A model generated the notes under the pieces. The model did not search any database. It saw nothing but the letters and a program-made list of their open reading frames with translations, and was not told where the DNA came from. The translations under genes were made by a program, and so were the position numbers. A stretch of DNA of 64,000 bases from Salvia splendens (lineage: Eukaryota; Streptophyta; Magnoliopsida; Lamiales; Lamiaceae), in NCBI RefSeq assembly GCF_004379255.2, contig NC_056044.1, forward strand, positions 5,248,001 to 5,312,000. Reading direction: 5' to 3'. Every line of letters starts with the position of its first letter. Within the stretch, counting starts at the first letter, position 1. Of the stretch, positions 1-10,164 are shown piece after piece.

Positions 1-253
1 ACTTATTCTACAATACTTCAGTAGGCAGACTAATAACCAAAAATCATGATTATACAAAAGGCCATTATTTCTACCTGTTTCAGATGAAAAGAGCTTTCAG
101 CTGATAATTTAACCAATTCCAGACAGATAACTTGGAGCCATAGAACTGCACCTGCACCGATCTTCTAGAACCTTCTCTCGTAAATTCCAAGTCCTTGCAG
201 ACGCCATGCTCGCTGCTTTCCCCATCGAGCAAAGGCAGCATGGCCGAACCATC

Positions 254-930
254 TGATGGAGTACATACTAAACAAGGTACTAAACAAGCCCAACAGCAGT
301 AAAGCCCATCAGCCTAAAGCCCAAGAAAGAGTATCAGTTCGGCATGACTAAAGAGTATCAGAGTTCAGTTCGGCATAACCAAAGAGTTCGGCCCCAGCCT
401 ACAGCTCGGTAAAAGCCAACCAATCAAACTCTGCTCTCAGGTCGGCATCAAGCTCTACTCTCAGATCGGCAAAAGCTGCTCGGCCATAATTCAGCAGTTC
501 GGTCTCAGTATTTGACCGAACTAGGAGATAGTGGACTCATGCAGGATTTCCACCTCCACTACACCCACGATCTATTTAGTGGTGTCAAGCAGTCATTAAC
601 TCATGCAGGATAGTGGACCCATGCAAGATCGCCACGATCTCCACGACATCCACTACCTAGTAAATGGCTGCATGCCACGATCTTGGTCCTTTGTATAAAT
701 AGAACCCAGATCTGATAGATAGGGTTACATTCTCTCGATCTCTAGAGATAAAATACAAAATAGCAAGTCTGTATTGTAAGCTGTAGAAAACAGATCAAGC
801 AATACAACTCTGCCTTCTTTTCTTCCCGTGGACGTAGATTTACCTCAGTAAATCGAACCACGTAAATTCTCTGTGTCGTGATCTGCGTTTTTCCTGCATT
901 CATCACCGTCAAAAGTTCGTGGATTCATCA
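254..930 (+). repeat. 5' LTR
   Basis: 677 bp, bounded by TG and CA. A TATA box (TATAAATA, about 694-701) lies in the context CCTTTGTATAAATAGAACC and probably sets the start of the genomic RNA. Several ATGCAGGAT/CACGATCT-type short repeats lie at 530-680. It matches the 3' LTR except at 666. Confidence 0.95.
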
Positions 931-931
931 C

Positions 932-949
932 TGGCGCCGTCTGTGGGAA
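932..949 (+). other. Primer binding site
   Basis: TGGCGCCGTCTGTGGGAA begins one base after the 5' LTR. Its first nine bases fit the complement of the 3' end of plant tRNA-Asp as used by many Ty3/gypsy elements; the rest matches less well, so the tRNA assignment is tentative. Confidence 0.75.
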
Positions 950-1006
950 ACAGAGAACCAAATTTGTGATAAAGCGAATTTTTGACCCTTTTTCCACCCC
1001 AAAAAA

Positions 1007-3088
1007 ATGCATACCAGATCACATAACACCCATAATACCGTTCGTGATAACCGTGAGGAAGCTAGTCCAGCTCGCAGGTCTGAAAAACGGCCTCGGGAGA
1101 CATCTACCTCCGGTTCTCACGAAGAAGGAACAAGCCACTCCAGGAGTCATCGCACCGAGTCTTCCCAGCAGCCCGATTTAAATGAAGCTGTCAAGCTGTT
1201 CTTGGCCGAGAAGCAGGAGGAGTTCTTAACCTTCCTGCAGAAGAGCCAACAGCCGGAGAAGACAACGACGGATTCTCCCTCCTCATCTAGGCATGAAAGT
1301 CACTACCGCAGTAGTGACGTGTCTTCCAGGAGAAAGAATCCTCAACCCCGACATGTTCCTGTTCCTCCTCGGTACCGGAACCACAGGAGAACTCCATCTC
1401 CTCCGTACCGAAGAGATGTCGGGTTCGCCATGTACGGAGCATTAAAGACTCCGTTCTCGGACGATATCACCCGAACTCCTTTGCCGCGGAACTACCGAAC
1501 TCCGTCGATAACCTATGACGGACTCGTGGATCCTCATGATTTCTTGGGACGCTATCAATATAACATGGCGAACCAGGGTCTCAACGAGGTCCACATGTGC
1601 AAGCTGTTCCCCGAGCTGCTCATCGGGAACGCCAGAAGGTGGTTCGACAGCCTTCCTCAAGGCAGCATTAGATCCTACCGAGATCTAATGGATGCTTTCC
1701 ACAGGAGGTTCTTTCAGAAAGCGGAAGCCCGGATCACTTCGGCTCAGCTGCTTTCTATTCGTCAAGGTCGCGACGAAAAAATCAGCGACTTTATGACAAG
1801 ATTCCACAAGGAATGCCTGCAAGTAGACGATCTCAACGATCTGCTTGTCATCTCGGCATTCCAAAATGGAATCCTGCCTGGAGCTCTCTACAGGAAGCTC
1901 GTTGAGTGCGGTCCGCAGACAGCTCAGGAAATGTGGGACATTGTGGACCAGTACTCCCGGGCCGATGAGGCAGACCGTCGCAAACGGTCGTTAGACAGCT
2001 CATCGTCCCGAGGAGACAGAAGGAAGCCCGATCATAGCGATCAGGGGCATCCTCGCCGGACTCCATTTGAAAGAATTCAAAGGGCTCCGGTGCGAGACAG
2101 ATTGGGACCCCGTCTCAACCCCGAGAAGCCGCCTGCTCAGTTCGTACCGCTGAACAAGTCAAGAGCGGAAATTTTCGAACTACATTCCGATATGTTCGAA
2201 AGACCAAAGCGGATGACGAAATCAGCCGTGCGGCGACCTCAGGATCAATATTGCTCCTTCCATCAAGCCCACGGACACGATACCGAGGAGTGCCGAGATT
2301 TGGCTGCAGGTATTGATGTTCTTGTGAAAACAGGAACGTTAAAAAAATACCAAAGCAAGCAGCCGAAAAAGAACAAAAGGCAGAGAGGTGCGAACTGCAA
2401 TCCTCAGGATCCGAAAAGACATGAGGATCCCGAAAACGACGACGAGCCGCAATATGATGGAGTAATCCAGACTATTGATGCTCTCCCTGCCGGGAAGACT
2501 AAGTCGTCCCTAAAAGCAGAACGCAGAGGTTCCAATCAAGAGGAGCCAACACATAAAAGGCTGAAGAAAGACGAAGTGATTACATTTTCAGATGCCGATC
2601 CCGTCCCAGCCATCTCTCCTCACCAAGACGCTATTGTCATTCAAGCCGGAGTGGCAAACAAACTGATCCACAGAGTATTTGTGGATACAGGAGCATCAGT
2701 CAGCATTCTTTTTAAAGAATGTTTCGATAAAATGGAAGTGGATCCAGCTCGGCTTAGTCCGGCTCCACTTCCTCTGAAAAGTTTCGCCCAGGAGGACACC
2801 CGCCCTGAAGGCATTATCAGCCTTCCGATCACGGTGGGAAAAGCGCCTACAAGCTCCAATACGATGATCGAGTTCTTTGTGGTGAAAGCTCGGTCCCCGT
2901 ACAACATCATCCTGGGGAGAGACTGGCTCAACACAGTTCGGGCCGTTTGCTCTACTTATCACCTCACCATCAAGATCCCTACTAAAGGAGGGATAGCGGT
3001 CATCCGAGGTGACCAAAAGAGAGCAAAGGAATGTCTACAAATTGCGCTTAGAAGTGCCGAGCAGTCAGATCGGCACCATCAAGCATAG
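1007..3088 (+). CDS. Retrotransposon Gag with C-terminal aspartic protease
   Basis: 693-aa ORF. The N-terminal 150 residues are basic and Ser/Arg-rich. The capsid-like retrotransposon gag domain spans roughly residues 160-300 (YDGLVDPHDFLGRYQ, then RRWFDSLPQGSIRSYRDL). A Cys/His stretch (YCSFHQAHGHDTEECRDL) lies near residue 425. The C-terminal part carries the protease active site FVDTGAS (nt about 2676-2696) and the flap/hydrophobic ILGRDWL. Gag packages the RNA; the protease would cleave the polyprotein. The ORF ends in TAG at 3086-3088 and pol continues in the same frame after it. The start is the first ATG in this frame after the PBS leader. Confidence 0.92.
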   Translation: MHTRSHNTHNTVRDNREEASPARRSEKRPRETSTSGSHEEGTSHSRSHRTESSQQPDLNEAVKLFLAEKQEEFLTFLQKSQQPEKTTTDSPSSSRHESHYRSSDVSSRRKNPQPRHVPVPPRYRNHRRTPSPPYRRDVGFAMYGALKTPFSDDITRTPLPRNYRTPSITYDGLVDPHDFLGRYQYNMANQGLNEVHMCKLFPELLIGNARRWFDSLPQGSIRSYRDLMDAFHRRFFQKAEARITSAQLLSIRQGRDEKISDFMTRFHKECLQVDDLNDLLVISAFQNGILPGALYRKLVECGPQTAQEMWDIVDQYSRADEADRRKRSLDSSSSRGDRRKPDHSDQGHPRRTPFERIQRAPVRDRLGPRLNPEKPPAQFVPLNKSRAEIFELHSDMFERPKRMTKSAVRRPQDQYCSFHQAHGHDTEECRDLAAGIDVLVKTGTLKKYQSKQPKKNKRQRGANCNPQDPKRHEDPENDDEPQYDGVIQTIDALPAGKTKSSLKAERRGSNQEEPTHKRLKKDEVITFSDADPVPAISPHQDAIVIQAGVANKLIHRVFVDTGASVSILFKECFDKMEVDPARLSPAPLPLKSFAQEDTRPEGIISLPITVGKAPTSSNTMIEFFVVKARSPYNIILGRDWLNTVRAVCSTYHLTIKIPTKGGIAVIRGDQKRAKECLQIALRSAEQSDRHHQA

Positions 3089-3094
3089 CAATCA
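3086..3094 (+). promoter_or_regulatory. Putative stop-codon readthrough site between gag and pol
   Basis: The gag stop is UAG followed directly by CAAUCA. This fits the CARYYA context known from the tobacco mosaic virus type of leaky stop. Gag and pol are in the same frame and no other stop falls between 3089 and the pol stop at 6377-6379. Readthrough is inferred; initiation at the downstream ATG (3116) is the alternative. Confidence 0.6.
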
Positions 3095-3115
3095 CAGCAG
3101 CCGGAGTCAGAGGCG

Positions 3116-6100
3116 ATGACCGAAGTCATACCAGAGCCGAACTCGATGACAGTTCAGCTGTACGAAGACGATCCATCCAGAACGGTTAAGATCGGCTTCG
3201 CGGGAACGCCTCTACTTCGGGAAAAAACCATCCAGCTCCTCAAGGAGTATAAAGACGTCTTTGCATGGTCTCCGTTGGACATGACCGGAGTGCCCCCCGA
3301 GGTAATCACTCATCGGTTAAATATTGATCATTCGGTCCGGCCGATAAAACAGAAGCAAAGACTCTTTGCGGCAGAACGAAGTCAAGTCATCCATGACGAA
3401 GTCCGTCAATTATTGAAGGCGGATGTGTTATTCGAAGTGAAGTATCCTTCGTGGGTGGCCAATCCTGTCATGATCAAGAAAAAGGAAGGAGGATGGCGGA
3501 TGTGCATAGATTTCACCGATCTAAATAAGCATTGTCCCAAAGATTGCTATCCCCTTCCGAATATAGATAAAAAAGTAGAAGCTTTGATCGGCTTCGAAAT
3601 TTTCTGTTTTCTTGATTTATACAAAGGATATCACCAAGTGTTGATGGATGAGAGTGACGCTCCGAAAACAGCTTTCATTACCGATTTCGGCATTTTCGCT
3701 TATAAAAAGATGCCATTCGGTTTAAAGAATGCCGGAGCCACTTATCAAAGGATGGTAGACAAGCTTTTTCGGCACCTGATTGGAAAGGAGGTCGAAGTGT
3801 ATGTTGACGATATAGTCGTCAAAAGCAAAAGCACTTCGGAGTACGAGCACAACCTTAAGTCCACTCTCAACGTGCTCAAGAAAGCCAACCTCAAACTTAA
3901 TCCCCAAAAGTGTACCTTTTTGGTAGATTCGGGAAAGTTTCTGGGTTGTTGGGTTTCAAAGGACGGACTCAAGGCAAACCCCTCAAAAGTTCAAGTCGTT
4001 CAGAACATGGCAATGCCGAAGTCCATACATGACGTGCAAAGGCTAACCGGATGTCTAGCCGCACTGAATCGATTCCTTTCCCAAGCAGCCGAAAAGCAAC
4101 TGCCGTTCTTCAAGGTGTTGAAAAAGGCACCAAAGTTCGAGTGGGGAGCCGAGCAGAAAAAGGCCTTTGACGAGCTCAAAAGTTATCTAGCCGAGCTTCC
4201 TATTCTCTCTGCTCCAACCGAAGCCGAAGTAATATTCTTATACTTAGCGGCATCCGATCAAACCATTAGCGCGGTGCTTGTACGAGAAGAAGGCCTAAAG
4301 CAGTTTCCCATCTACTTTACAAGCCGAGCATTAAGAGGTCCAGAAACAAGGTATCAACCTCTGGAAAAAATTGCTCTGGCATTAGTAAATGCAGCAAGGA
4401 GACTGCGGCCATACTTCTATGCTCACAAGGTATGCGTCTTAACCGATCTGCCTCTTCGGCAAGTTTTGACCAAGCCAGAAGCATCAGGCAGAATCGCCAA
4501 ATGGGCCATAGAGCTGGGAGAACACTCAATCAAGTACCTACCTCGGAAAGCCATCAAGGGACAAGCCTTGGCAGATTTTCTTGCAGAGGCCAAGTTCGAT
4601 CAAGCAATCCCTGTCATTGCAGAACAGAAAAATTCTGCCAATGCCGAACTAGCACAGCCCTTGGAATCCGAAGTAGAGCCGCCAGACTGCTGGAGCGGAT
4701 TCGTAGATGGAGCTTCAAACAAGATGGGAAGTGGAGCTGGTATTTTACTCGTCGCTCCCGACGGACACGAGGTAACCTACTCACTTCGGTTCCTATTCCC
4801 CACTACTAATAATGAAGCTGAGTACGAAGCCCTCCTTGCCGGACTCCAGTTAGCGCAAAGTCTGCTCGTCAAATCTCTCAAAGTCCATTGTGATTCACAA
4901 GTCATAGTAAATCACATGTTGGGTACAAGTGAAGCCCGTGACGAGAGAATGAAGAAGTATTTGGACAAAGCGCAAAGCATCAGCCGAAGTTTCTCCTATT
5001 TTCGGATAATCCGCGTTCCCAGGGCGGAAAATAGCCGAGCAGATACCTTAAGTAAGTTGGCCTCAGATCCGAGCTCAAAGGCGGAAGAATTAATGCATCG
5101 AAGCATTGATGAAGCCGAGGTACATTCAGTGTCCAGCTCGCCGAACTGGATGACGCCGATCTTGCAGTATCTGGATCAAGGACAATTGCCCGAGGATAAG
5201 AGAGAAGCTCGGAAGATCACGTGCCGAGCACTTCGGTACGAATTTCATGAAGGAGTCCTCTTTAGAAAGTCTTACCTCCAGCCGTTATTGCGGTGCGTAG
5301 GACCAGAAGAGACGGACTACATCCTCAGAGAAGTTCATGAAGGATCGTGCGGCAGCCACATCGGAGCTAGAGCTTTAGCTAAAAAAGTTCTAAGATGGGG
5401 ATATTATTGGCCAACCTTGGTACAAGAAGCAGTGCAGCTCGTCAAGACATGCCCGAAGTGCCAAATCCATGCAAATATCCCAAGGATGCCGCAGACCGAT
5501 CTATTCACTATGCAAAGCCCTTGGCCTTTCATGCAATGGGGCATAGACATAGTGGGACCACTTCCTCAAGCTCCTCGGCAAATGAAATTCCTAATCGTTG
5601 CCGTGGACCACTTTACAAAGTGGGTAGAAGCTGAACCATTAGCTACGATAACGAGCTCGAAGGCATTGGATTTCGTCTGGAAGAACATAGTGTGCCGATT
5701 TGGCATACCCCACATCCTCATCTCGGATAACGGGACTCAGTTCACCGACAAGACGTTCAAGAATTGGTGCCAAGAGCTGAATATTCAACAGCGGTTCACT
5801 TCGGTCTCTCATCCACAAGCAAACGGACAAACGGAGGTAACAAATCGTATCCTGGTGAAAGGGTTAAAAGCTCGGTTAGAACAAGCCAAAGGACAATGGG
5901 TAGAAAATCTCCCTCAAGTCCTATGGTCCTACCGAACTACACCCACAACCTCCAACGGTGAAACTCCGTACAGTCTGGTGTACGGCACTGAAGCCGTAAT
6001 TCCGGTGGAGATCGGCGTACCCAGTCCCCGAACTCTAAATTTCTCCTCAGAAATGAATGACGACGGACTGAGAGCCGAGCTAGATCTTGCCGAAGAAAGA

Positions 6101-6379
6101 AGAGAATTGGCATGCATAAAAGCAGCCAAGTACAAGGAGCAAGTAGCCCGGTATTACAACCAAAGGGTGAAGAAGCTGCAATTTCAAGTGGGAGATCTCG
6201 TCTTGAGAAACAACGAAGTAAGCCGAGCAGAAAAGCTGGGCAAGCTCGAACCCACATGGGAAGGTCCGTATCGGGTGTCAGAAGTCCTCGGCAAAGGATC
6301 TTACAAATTGGCTCACATGTCAGGAGAACAGGTACCCCGAACATGGCACATTTCCAACCTCAAAAAGTTCCATTTGTAA
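3116..6379 (+). CDS. Retrotransposon Pol: reverse transcriptase, dual RNase H, integrase
   Basis: 1087 aa counted from the first ATG; the open frame actually starts at 3089 directly after the gag stop. Reverse transcriptase occupies about residues 85-270 with the catalytic YVDD at 229-232 (nt 3800-3811). The first RNase H spans about 370-490. A second, archaeal-type RNase H begins near residue 525 (FVDGASN) and runs to about 655; this duplication marks the Tat lineage. Integrase follows with an HHCC zinc-binding block (about 735-785) and the D,D,E core (GIDIVGPL, ISDNGTQF, QTEVTNR). The C-terminus ends with a chromo-less tail after PRTWHISNLKKFHL. No disabling mutation was seen. Confidence 0.93.
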   Translation: MTEVIPEPNSMTVQLYEDDPSRTVKIGFAGTPLLREKTIQLLKEYKDVFAWSPLDMTGVPPEVITHRLNIDHSVRPIKQKQRLFAAERSQVIHDEVRQLLKADVLFEVKYPSWVANPVMIKKKEGGWRMCIDFTDLNKHCPKDCYPLPNIDKKVEALIGFEIFCFLDLYKGYHQVLMDESDAPKTAFITDFGIFAYKKMPFGLKNAGATYQRMVDKLFRHLIGKEVEVYVDDIVVKSKSTSEYEHNLKSTLNVLKKANLKLNPQKCTFLVDSGKFLGCWVSKDGLKANPSKVQVVQNMAMPKSIHDVQRLTGCLAALNRFLSQAAEKQLPFFKVLKKAPKFEWGAEQKKAFDELKSYLAELPILSAPTEAEVIFLYLAASDQTISAVLVREEGLKQFPIYFTSRALRGPETRYQPLEKIALALVNAARRLRPYFYAHKVCVLTDLPLRQVLTKPEASGRIAKWAIELGEHSIKYLPRKAIKGQALADFLAEAKFDQAIPVIAEQKNSANAELAQPLESEVEPPDCWSGFVDGASNKMGSGAGILLVAPDGHEVTYSLRFLFPTTNNEAEYEALLAGLQLAQSLLVKSLKVHCDSQVIVNHMLGTSEARDERMKKYLDKAQSISRSFSYFRIIRVPRAENSRADTLSKLASDPSSKAEELMHRSIDEAEVHSVSSSPNWMTPILQYLDQGQLPEDKREARKITCRALRYEFHEGVLFRKSYLQPLLRCVGPEETDYILREVHEGSCGSHIGARALAKKVLRWGYYWPTLVQEAVQLVKTCPKCQIHANIPRMPQTDLFTMQSPWPFMQWGIDIVGPLPQAPRQMKFLIVAVDHFTKWVEAEPLATITSSKALDFVWKNIVCRFGIPHILISDNGTQFTDKTFKNWCQELNIQQRFTSVSHPQANGQTEVTNRILVKGLKARLEQAKGQWVENLPQVLWSYRTTPTTSNGETPYSLVYGTEAVIPVEIGVPSPRTLNFSSEMNDDGLRAELDLAEERRELACIKAAKYKEQVARYYNQRVKKLQFQVGDLVLRNNEVSRAEKLGKLEPTWEGPYRVSEVLGKGSYKLAHMSGEQVPRTWHISNLKKFHL

Positions 6380-6560
6380 GAGACAGTCCGGTCAGTCAGT
6401 CTTGAGTCCTGTTCAGTCAATGTGCTTTATTTGGCTTACTTGGTCTTTATTTGTCTCTGTGCGTTTTTGTGTGTTTTGTCTGTCTCTGTGCGTGTCGTCT
6501 CTTACAAATGGTACTGAGGTATCTTGTTCTTCGAAGGCTGATCCCCTTCTTAGAACATAT

Positions 6561-6922
6561 ACAAGCCAACGATTGTGAGTCAAAGCTTCTACAGAAGATA
6601 CAAGACCACAATTCAGCTTAAACAAGCAGTTCGTCTGAAACGAGCTGCAACAAGCCAACGATTGTGAGTCAAAGCTTCTACAGAAGATACAAGACCACAA
6701 TTCAGCTTAAACAAGCAGTTCGTCTGAAACGAGCTGCAACAAGCCAACGATTGTGAGTCAAAGCTTCTACAGAAGATACAAGACCACAATTCAGCTTAAA
6801 CAAGCAGTTCGTCTGAAACGAGCTGCAATAAGCCAACGATTGTGAAGTCCAAGCTTCTAAAGAGGATACCAGACCACAATTCGGCTTAAAAATCAAGCAC
6901 TTCGTCTAAAACGAACTGCAAC
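6561..6922 (+). repeat. 89-bp tandem repeats between pol and 3' LTR
   Basis: Units start at 6561, 6650, 6739 and 6828 with a constant 89-bp period (each begins ACAAGCCAACGATTGTGA or a near variant). The first three are almost identical and the fourth diverges. Such arrays in the 3' spacer are typical of Tat elements. Confidence 0.9.
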
Positions 6923-6923
6923 G

Positions 6924-7085
6924 AAAGTCCGATTCTCGCGATAAAACTCGCCGAATTAGGACAAGGGAAAGTCCGATCCACGCGATAAAACTCGCCGAAT
7001 TAGGACAAGGGAAAGTCCGATCCCCAAATTAGGACAACGGAAAGTCCGATCCGAGCGATAAAACTCGCCAAATTAGGACACAAGC
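6924..7085 (+). repeat. Short tandem repeats (GAAAGTCCGAT units) upstream of the 3' LTR
   Basis: Four units of roughly 30-45 bp beginning GAAAGTCCGAT near 6924, 6969, 7012 and 7041, sharing AAAACTCGCC and AATTAGGACA. The third has lost its middle part. Confidence 0.8.
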
Positions 7086-7221
7086 TTAGTCCGGTCAAAG
7101 ATGTTTATTTCATCAGACCAAAGACGAGTCCGGTCAAAAAAGAGTTCACTTCATAAGACCAAGGACAAACATCGACTTACCCCGTACCTTTATCCAGAAT
7201 GCCGAAGTAATTCACTTCGCT

Positions 7222-7236
7222 TTCCGGGGGGGGTAG
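7222..7236 (+). other. Polypurine tract
   Basis: CCGGGGGGGGTAG directly precedes the 3' LTR, in the position of the plus-strand primer for reverse transcription. Confidence 0.75.
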
Positions 7237-7913
7237 TGATGGAGTACATACTAAACAAGGTACTAAACAAGCCCAACAGCAGTAAAGCCCATCAGCCTAA
7301 AGCCCAAGAAAGAGTATCAGTTCGGCATGACTAAAGAGTATCAGAGTTCAGTTCGGCATAACCAAAGAGTTCGGCCCCAGCCTACAGCTCGGTAAAAGCC
7401 AACCAATCAAACTCTGCTCTCAGGTCGGCATCAAGCTCTACTCTCAGATCGGCAAAAGCTGCTCGGCCATAATTCAGCAGTTCGGTCTCAGTATTTGACC
7501 GAACTAGGAGATAGTGGACTCATGCAGGATTTCCACCTCCACTACACCCACGATCTATTTAGTGGTGTCAAGCAGTCATTAACTCATGCAGGATAGTGGA
7601 CCCATGCAAGATCGCCACGATCTCCACGACATCCACTACCTAGTAAATAGCTGCATGCCACGATCTTGGTCCTTTGTATAAATAGAACCCAGATCTGATA
7701 GATAGGGTTACATTCTCTCGATCTCTAGAGATAAAATACAAAATAGCAAGTCTGTATTGTAAGCTGTAGAAAACAGATCAAGCAATACAACTCTGCCTTC
7801 TTTTCTTCCCGTGGACGTAGATTTACCTCAGTAAATCGAACCACGTAAATTCTCTGTGTCGTGATCTGCGTTTTTCCTGCATTCATCACCGTCAAAAGTT
7901 CGTGGATTCATCA
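7237..7913 (+). repeat. 3' LTR
   Basis: 677 bp, identical to 254-930 except A at 7649 in place of G at 666. It would supply the polyadenylation region for the element's RNA. Confidence 0.95.
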
Positions 7914-10164
7914 CCATCCGACTCCAGGTTCCGGATCCAACCACGCAGGAGAAAGTTCACAACCTGAGTATATAAGCATGAGATATATTGAAGAGATAAG
8001 AAAATTTGATGGATATTGAAAGCCAGAATCATGATCTCTTTGTTTCAAATATCTTCCATCTTTTCAGGAGTTTTGGAATCTTAATCAAAACACACCATAA
8101 ATTTCCTGATGGTCACATAATTAAGGAAAATTGGCAGCGTACCTCAGGAACCTCGTCATGGGGGCAGTGACCGGCAGGGCTTATCTCGTAATATGGAGCA
8201 TCTGGAACTCTACGTTTCACCTGCAAACCCCAGACAGGCCTCACCCAAGGGTCATCCTTCCCGTACATGAGACAAATGGGTGTTTTGTTCATTCGACACC
8301 TACGTTCACAAGCAAGAAGACATCTAAACTAATTGAAACGAGAACAAGAATGCTAAAACATCACATACGTGCTGCAACTCGGGTTTTGCACCGACCTGTC
8401 CAAATTTTCCTCAAAGGTTAGTCGCCCCTGAGGAGCAAATATAATAGAAGCAAACGATGCAGCAGCAGCTGGATGTCGTGTGGTCTCAATGATACGAGAA
8501 TACACTTCATCAACATCAGTTGTATGATCTGAGTAAACTTGCTTCAGTATCTCTGTGACACTTCTTGGATCACTTATTTTCTGCCATCTAGAATGGTAAT
8601 AGAAATGTTACATGCTTCAACAGAGAAAACTAATGGATGTTGCAGAAAAGATTCAATGAACTTACAGAATTTCGATAAACTTTTTGAGGCTAGAAGGGAG
8701 AGGGAACGTTCCCGCCCAGGGGAAGAGTCGCGATAGTCTTGGAGATCTTTCACGATTAGGGAGAAATCCCCAAAACGGCGTTGCATTGAGCAAAGCTACA
8801 CCTTTTACTAATTCAGGGTGGCATGCTGCAAAATACAGAGCCACAAACCCTCCAAGAGAATTCCCCACAAGATAAACAGGTTCTTTAATCACCTGCAATA
8901 CTGATGCAATACTTCATCTCTTTACCATATTGGTTCAACTAAATAGTTTTCCGTATGCAGAAGATCAGATTTTCGATCTACAGACACCACCAGATTCAAT
9001 AATGTAGAATGACATGTAATGGTATAGCAATATAACAGAGTTCCTACAATGCAAGCTAGAAACAACAAGAATTGGAAGATAAGATTCCCCCTAAGAAAAA
9101 ATGCAGTGGCAGCTCATAGCAATGCAACTAACAATATTTAGCTCACAAAGAACATGCAATCAGACAAATAAGATCGAACATAAATTGATGTCGGTTTGAT
9201 GGCATTATAGAATGATTAACACTATTTGGTTTGAATATATGAAAGTCATTTGCAGAAGAAGCTCAAGAAACGATGATAACGTTCAGAAACTCTGTGTTAC
9301 CTCTTCTATAAAACAGCGTACTTGATCCCTCCACAGGTCGACTGAAAAGACAAGCTCTTCAGCCCAAGTCTTACTCTCATCTCCGAATCCCCAAACACTT
9401 GTTTCTCCATCTAACGAGCCCTTTTCTCTGTCTTGAGACTGCAAAGTTGGATCTTCAACCGGTAATGACATGCCCTGGCCAAGAAAATCTAAAGCCCACA
9501 CTTTGTAATCACGACCAAGATCTTTGAGCTGCTTCTCATAATGAAACGACCCCACACCGAATCCAGGAAGAAAGAGAACTGGTGGGGAATCAGTATTCTC
9601 AGATCCTGATGTATCATAATGAACAATTAACTTCGGCTTCCATTCCCAGAAACGGCTGCTGATTAAATCTACACCATCACCATTTCCTCCGCCTGGCAAG
9701 CTAGGAATCGATACCTTGGGGATTGACCGAACACCATCAGACACACTGCTACCACCCTCTTCACCATCAAGAATATAAGAGTTAGAAGTTTCAGTTATGA
9801 CACTTGAACCAACATGTTCATACTTGTCACGAGAGCGAACTCTCCCTGACCTTTGATGTTGGTGGAGCCTCTTCAACCTCAGACTATCTACACAAGAAAA
9901 TCTTGAAGACGCAGACCCTGGTTCTGATAGAAAACAAAAGAACCTCTCCCCCCTCAGTATGGGGAGATTGGATCTCCGAATGTTCAAGTGGTTAACCCCT
10001 CTAGAGTCTAAAACATAACAGCAGCGTGCAGCGTGGCAAGAAATGGTCTCCATCGGCCAGTGCCACTCTGGAAAGGTAAACCAAATGAAAAAATCATTAA
10101 CACATTCAAGTTGGTATATAACAAAATGATCAATCTTTCCTTTTAGGGGACGCTTACTTTCCAT

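Larger units (their letters stand above)
254..7913 (+). mobile_element. Intact Ty3/gypsy LTR retrotransposon, Tat lineage
   Basis: The 7660-bp element starts TGATGGAG and ends TTCATCA and is flanked by a perfect 5-bp duplication CCATC (249-253 and 7914-7918). It contains 5' LTR, PBS, gag-protease ORF, pol ORF with RT, RNase H, a second archaeal-type RNase H and integrase, tandem repeats, polypurine tract and 3' LTR. The second RNase H domain and the long repeat-rich spacer downstream of pol are known features of Tat-lineage elements. The two LTRs differ at one site I could find (G at 666, A at 7649), so insertion is recent. Both ORFs are uninterrupted, so the element looks autonomous. It lies in the last coding exon of PPH, in opposite orientation to that gene. 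Confidence 0.95.
80..10053 (-). pseudogene. PPH: Pheophytinase (chlorophyll breakdown hydrolase), last exon split by an LTR retrotransposon
   Basis: Pheophytinase removes phytol from pheophytin a in plastids during leaf senescence. Five coding exons can be read on the minus strand: 10053-9301, 8892-8666, 8587-8396, 8299-8143 and 7963-7914, the last continuing at 253-80 beyond the inserted element. All junctions are GT-AG and the phases agree; without the insertion and one target-site copy the gene would encode about 515 aa (Arabidopsis PPH is similar in length). The product has a chloroplast-transit-like N-terminus, the family block PGFGVGSFHYEKQL, the nucleophile motif GNSLGG, and the likely acid (KDDPWVRP) and His (GHCPHDE) regions. 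The start METISC at 10053 was chosen by resemblance to the family; an acceptor-like CAG just upstream suggests a 5' UTR intron. The insertion is 5' of the last 56 or so codons. Read into the LTR, the frame adds DESTNF and stops. All three catalytic regions lie before the break, so some activity cannot be excluded. Confidence 0.9.

Noticed and set aside
5937..6344. 135-aa minus-strand ORF inside the integrase region
   Set aside because: Antisense to a conserved retrotransposon domain, no independent motif.
6413..6896. Minus-strand ORFs with repeated SFQTNCLFKLNCGLVSS text
   Set aside because: Produced by the 89-bp tandem repeats; no gene-like features.
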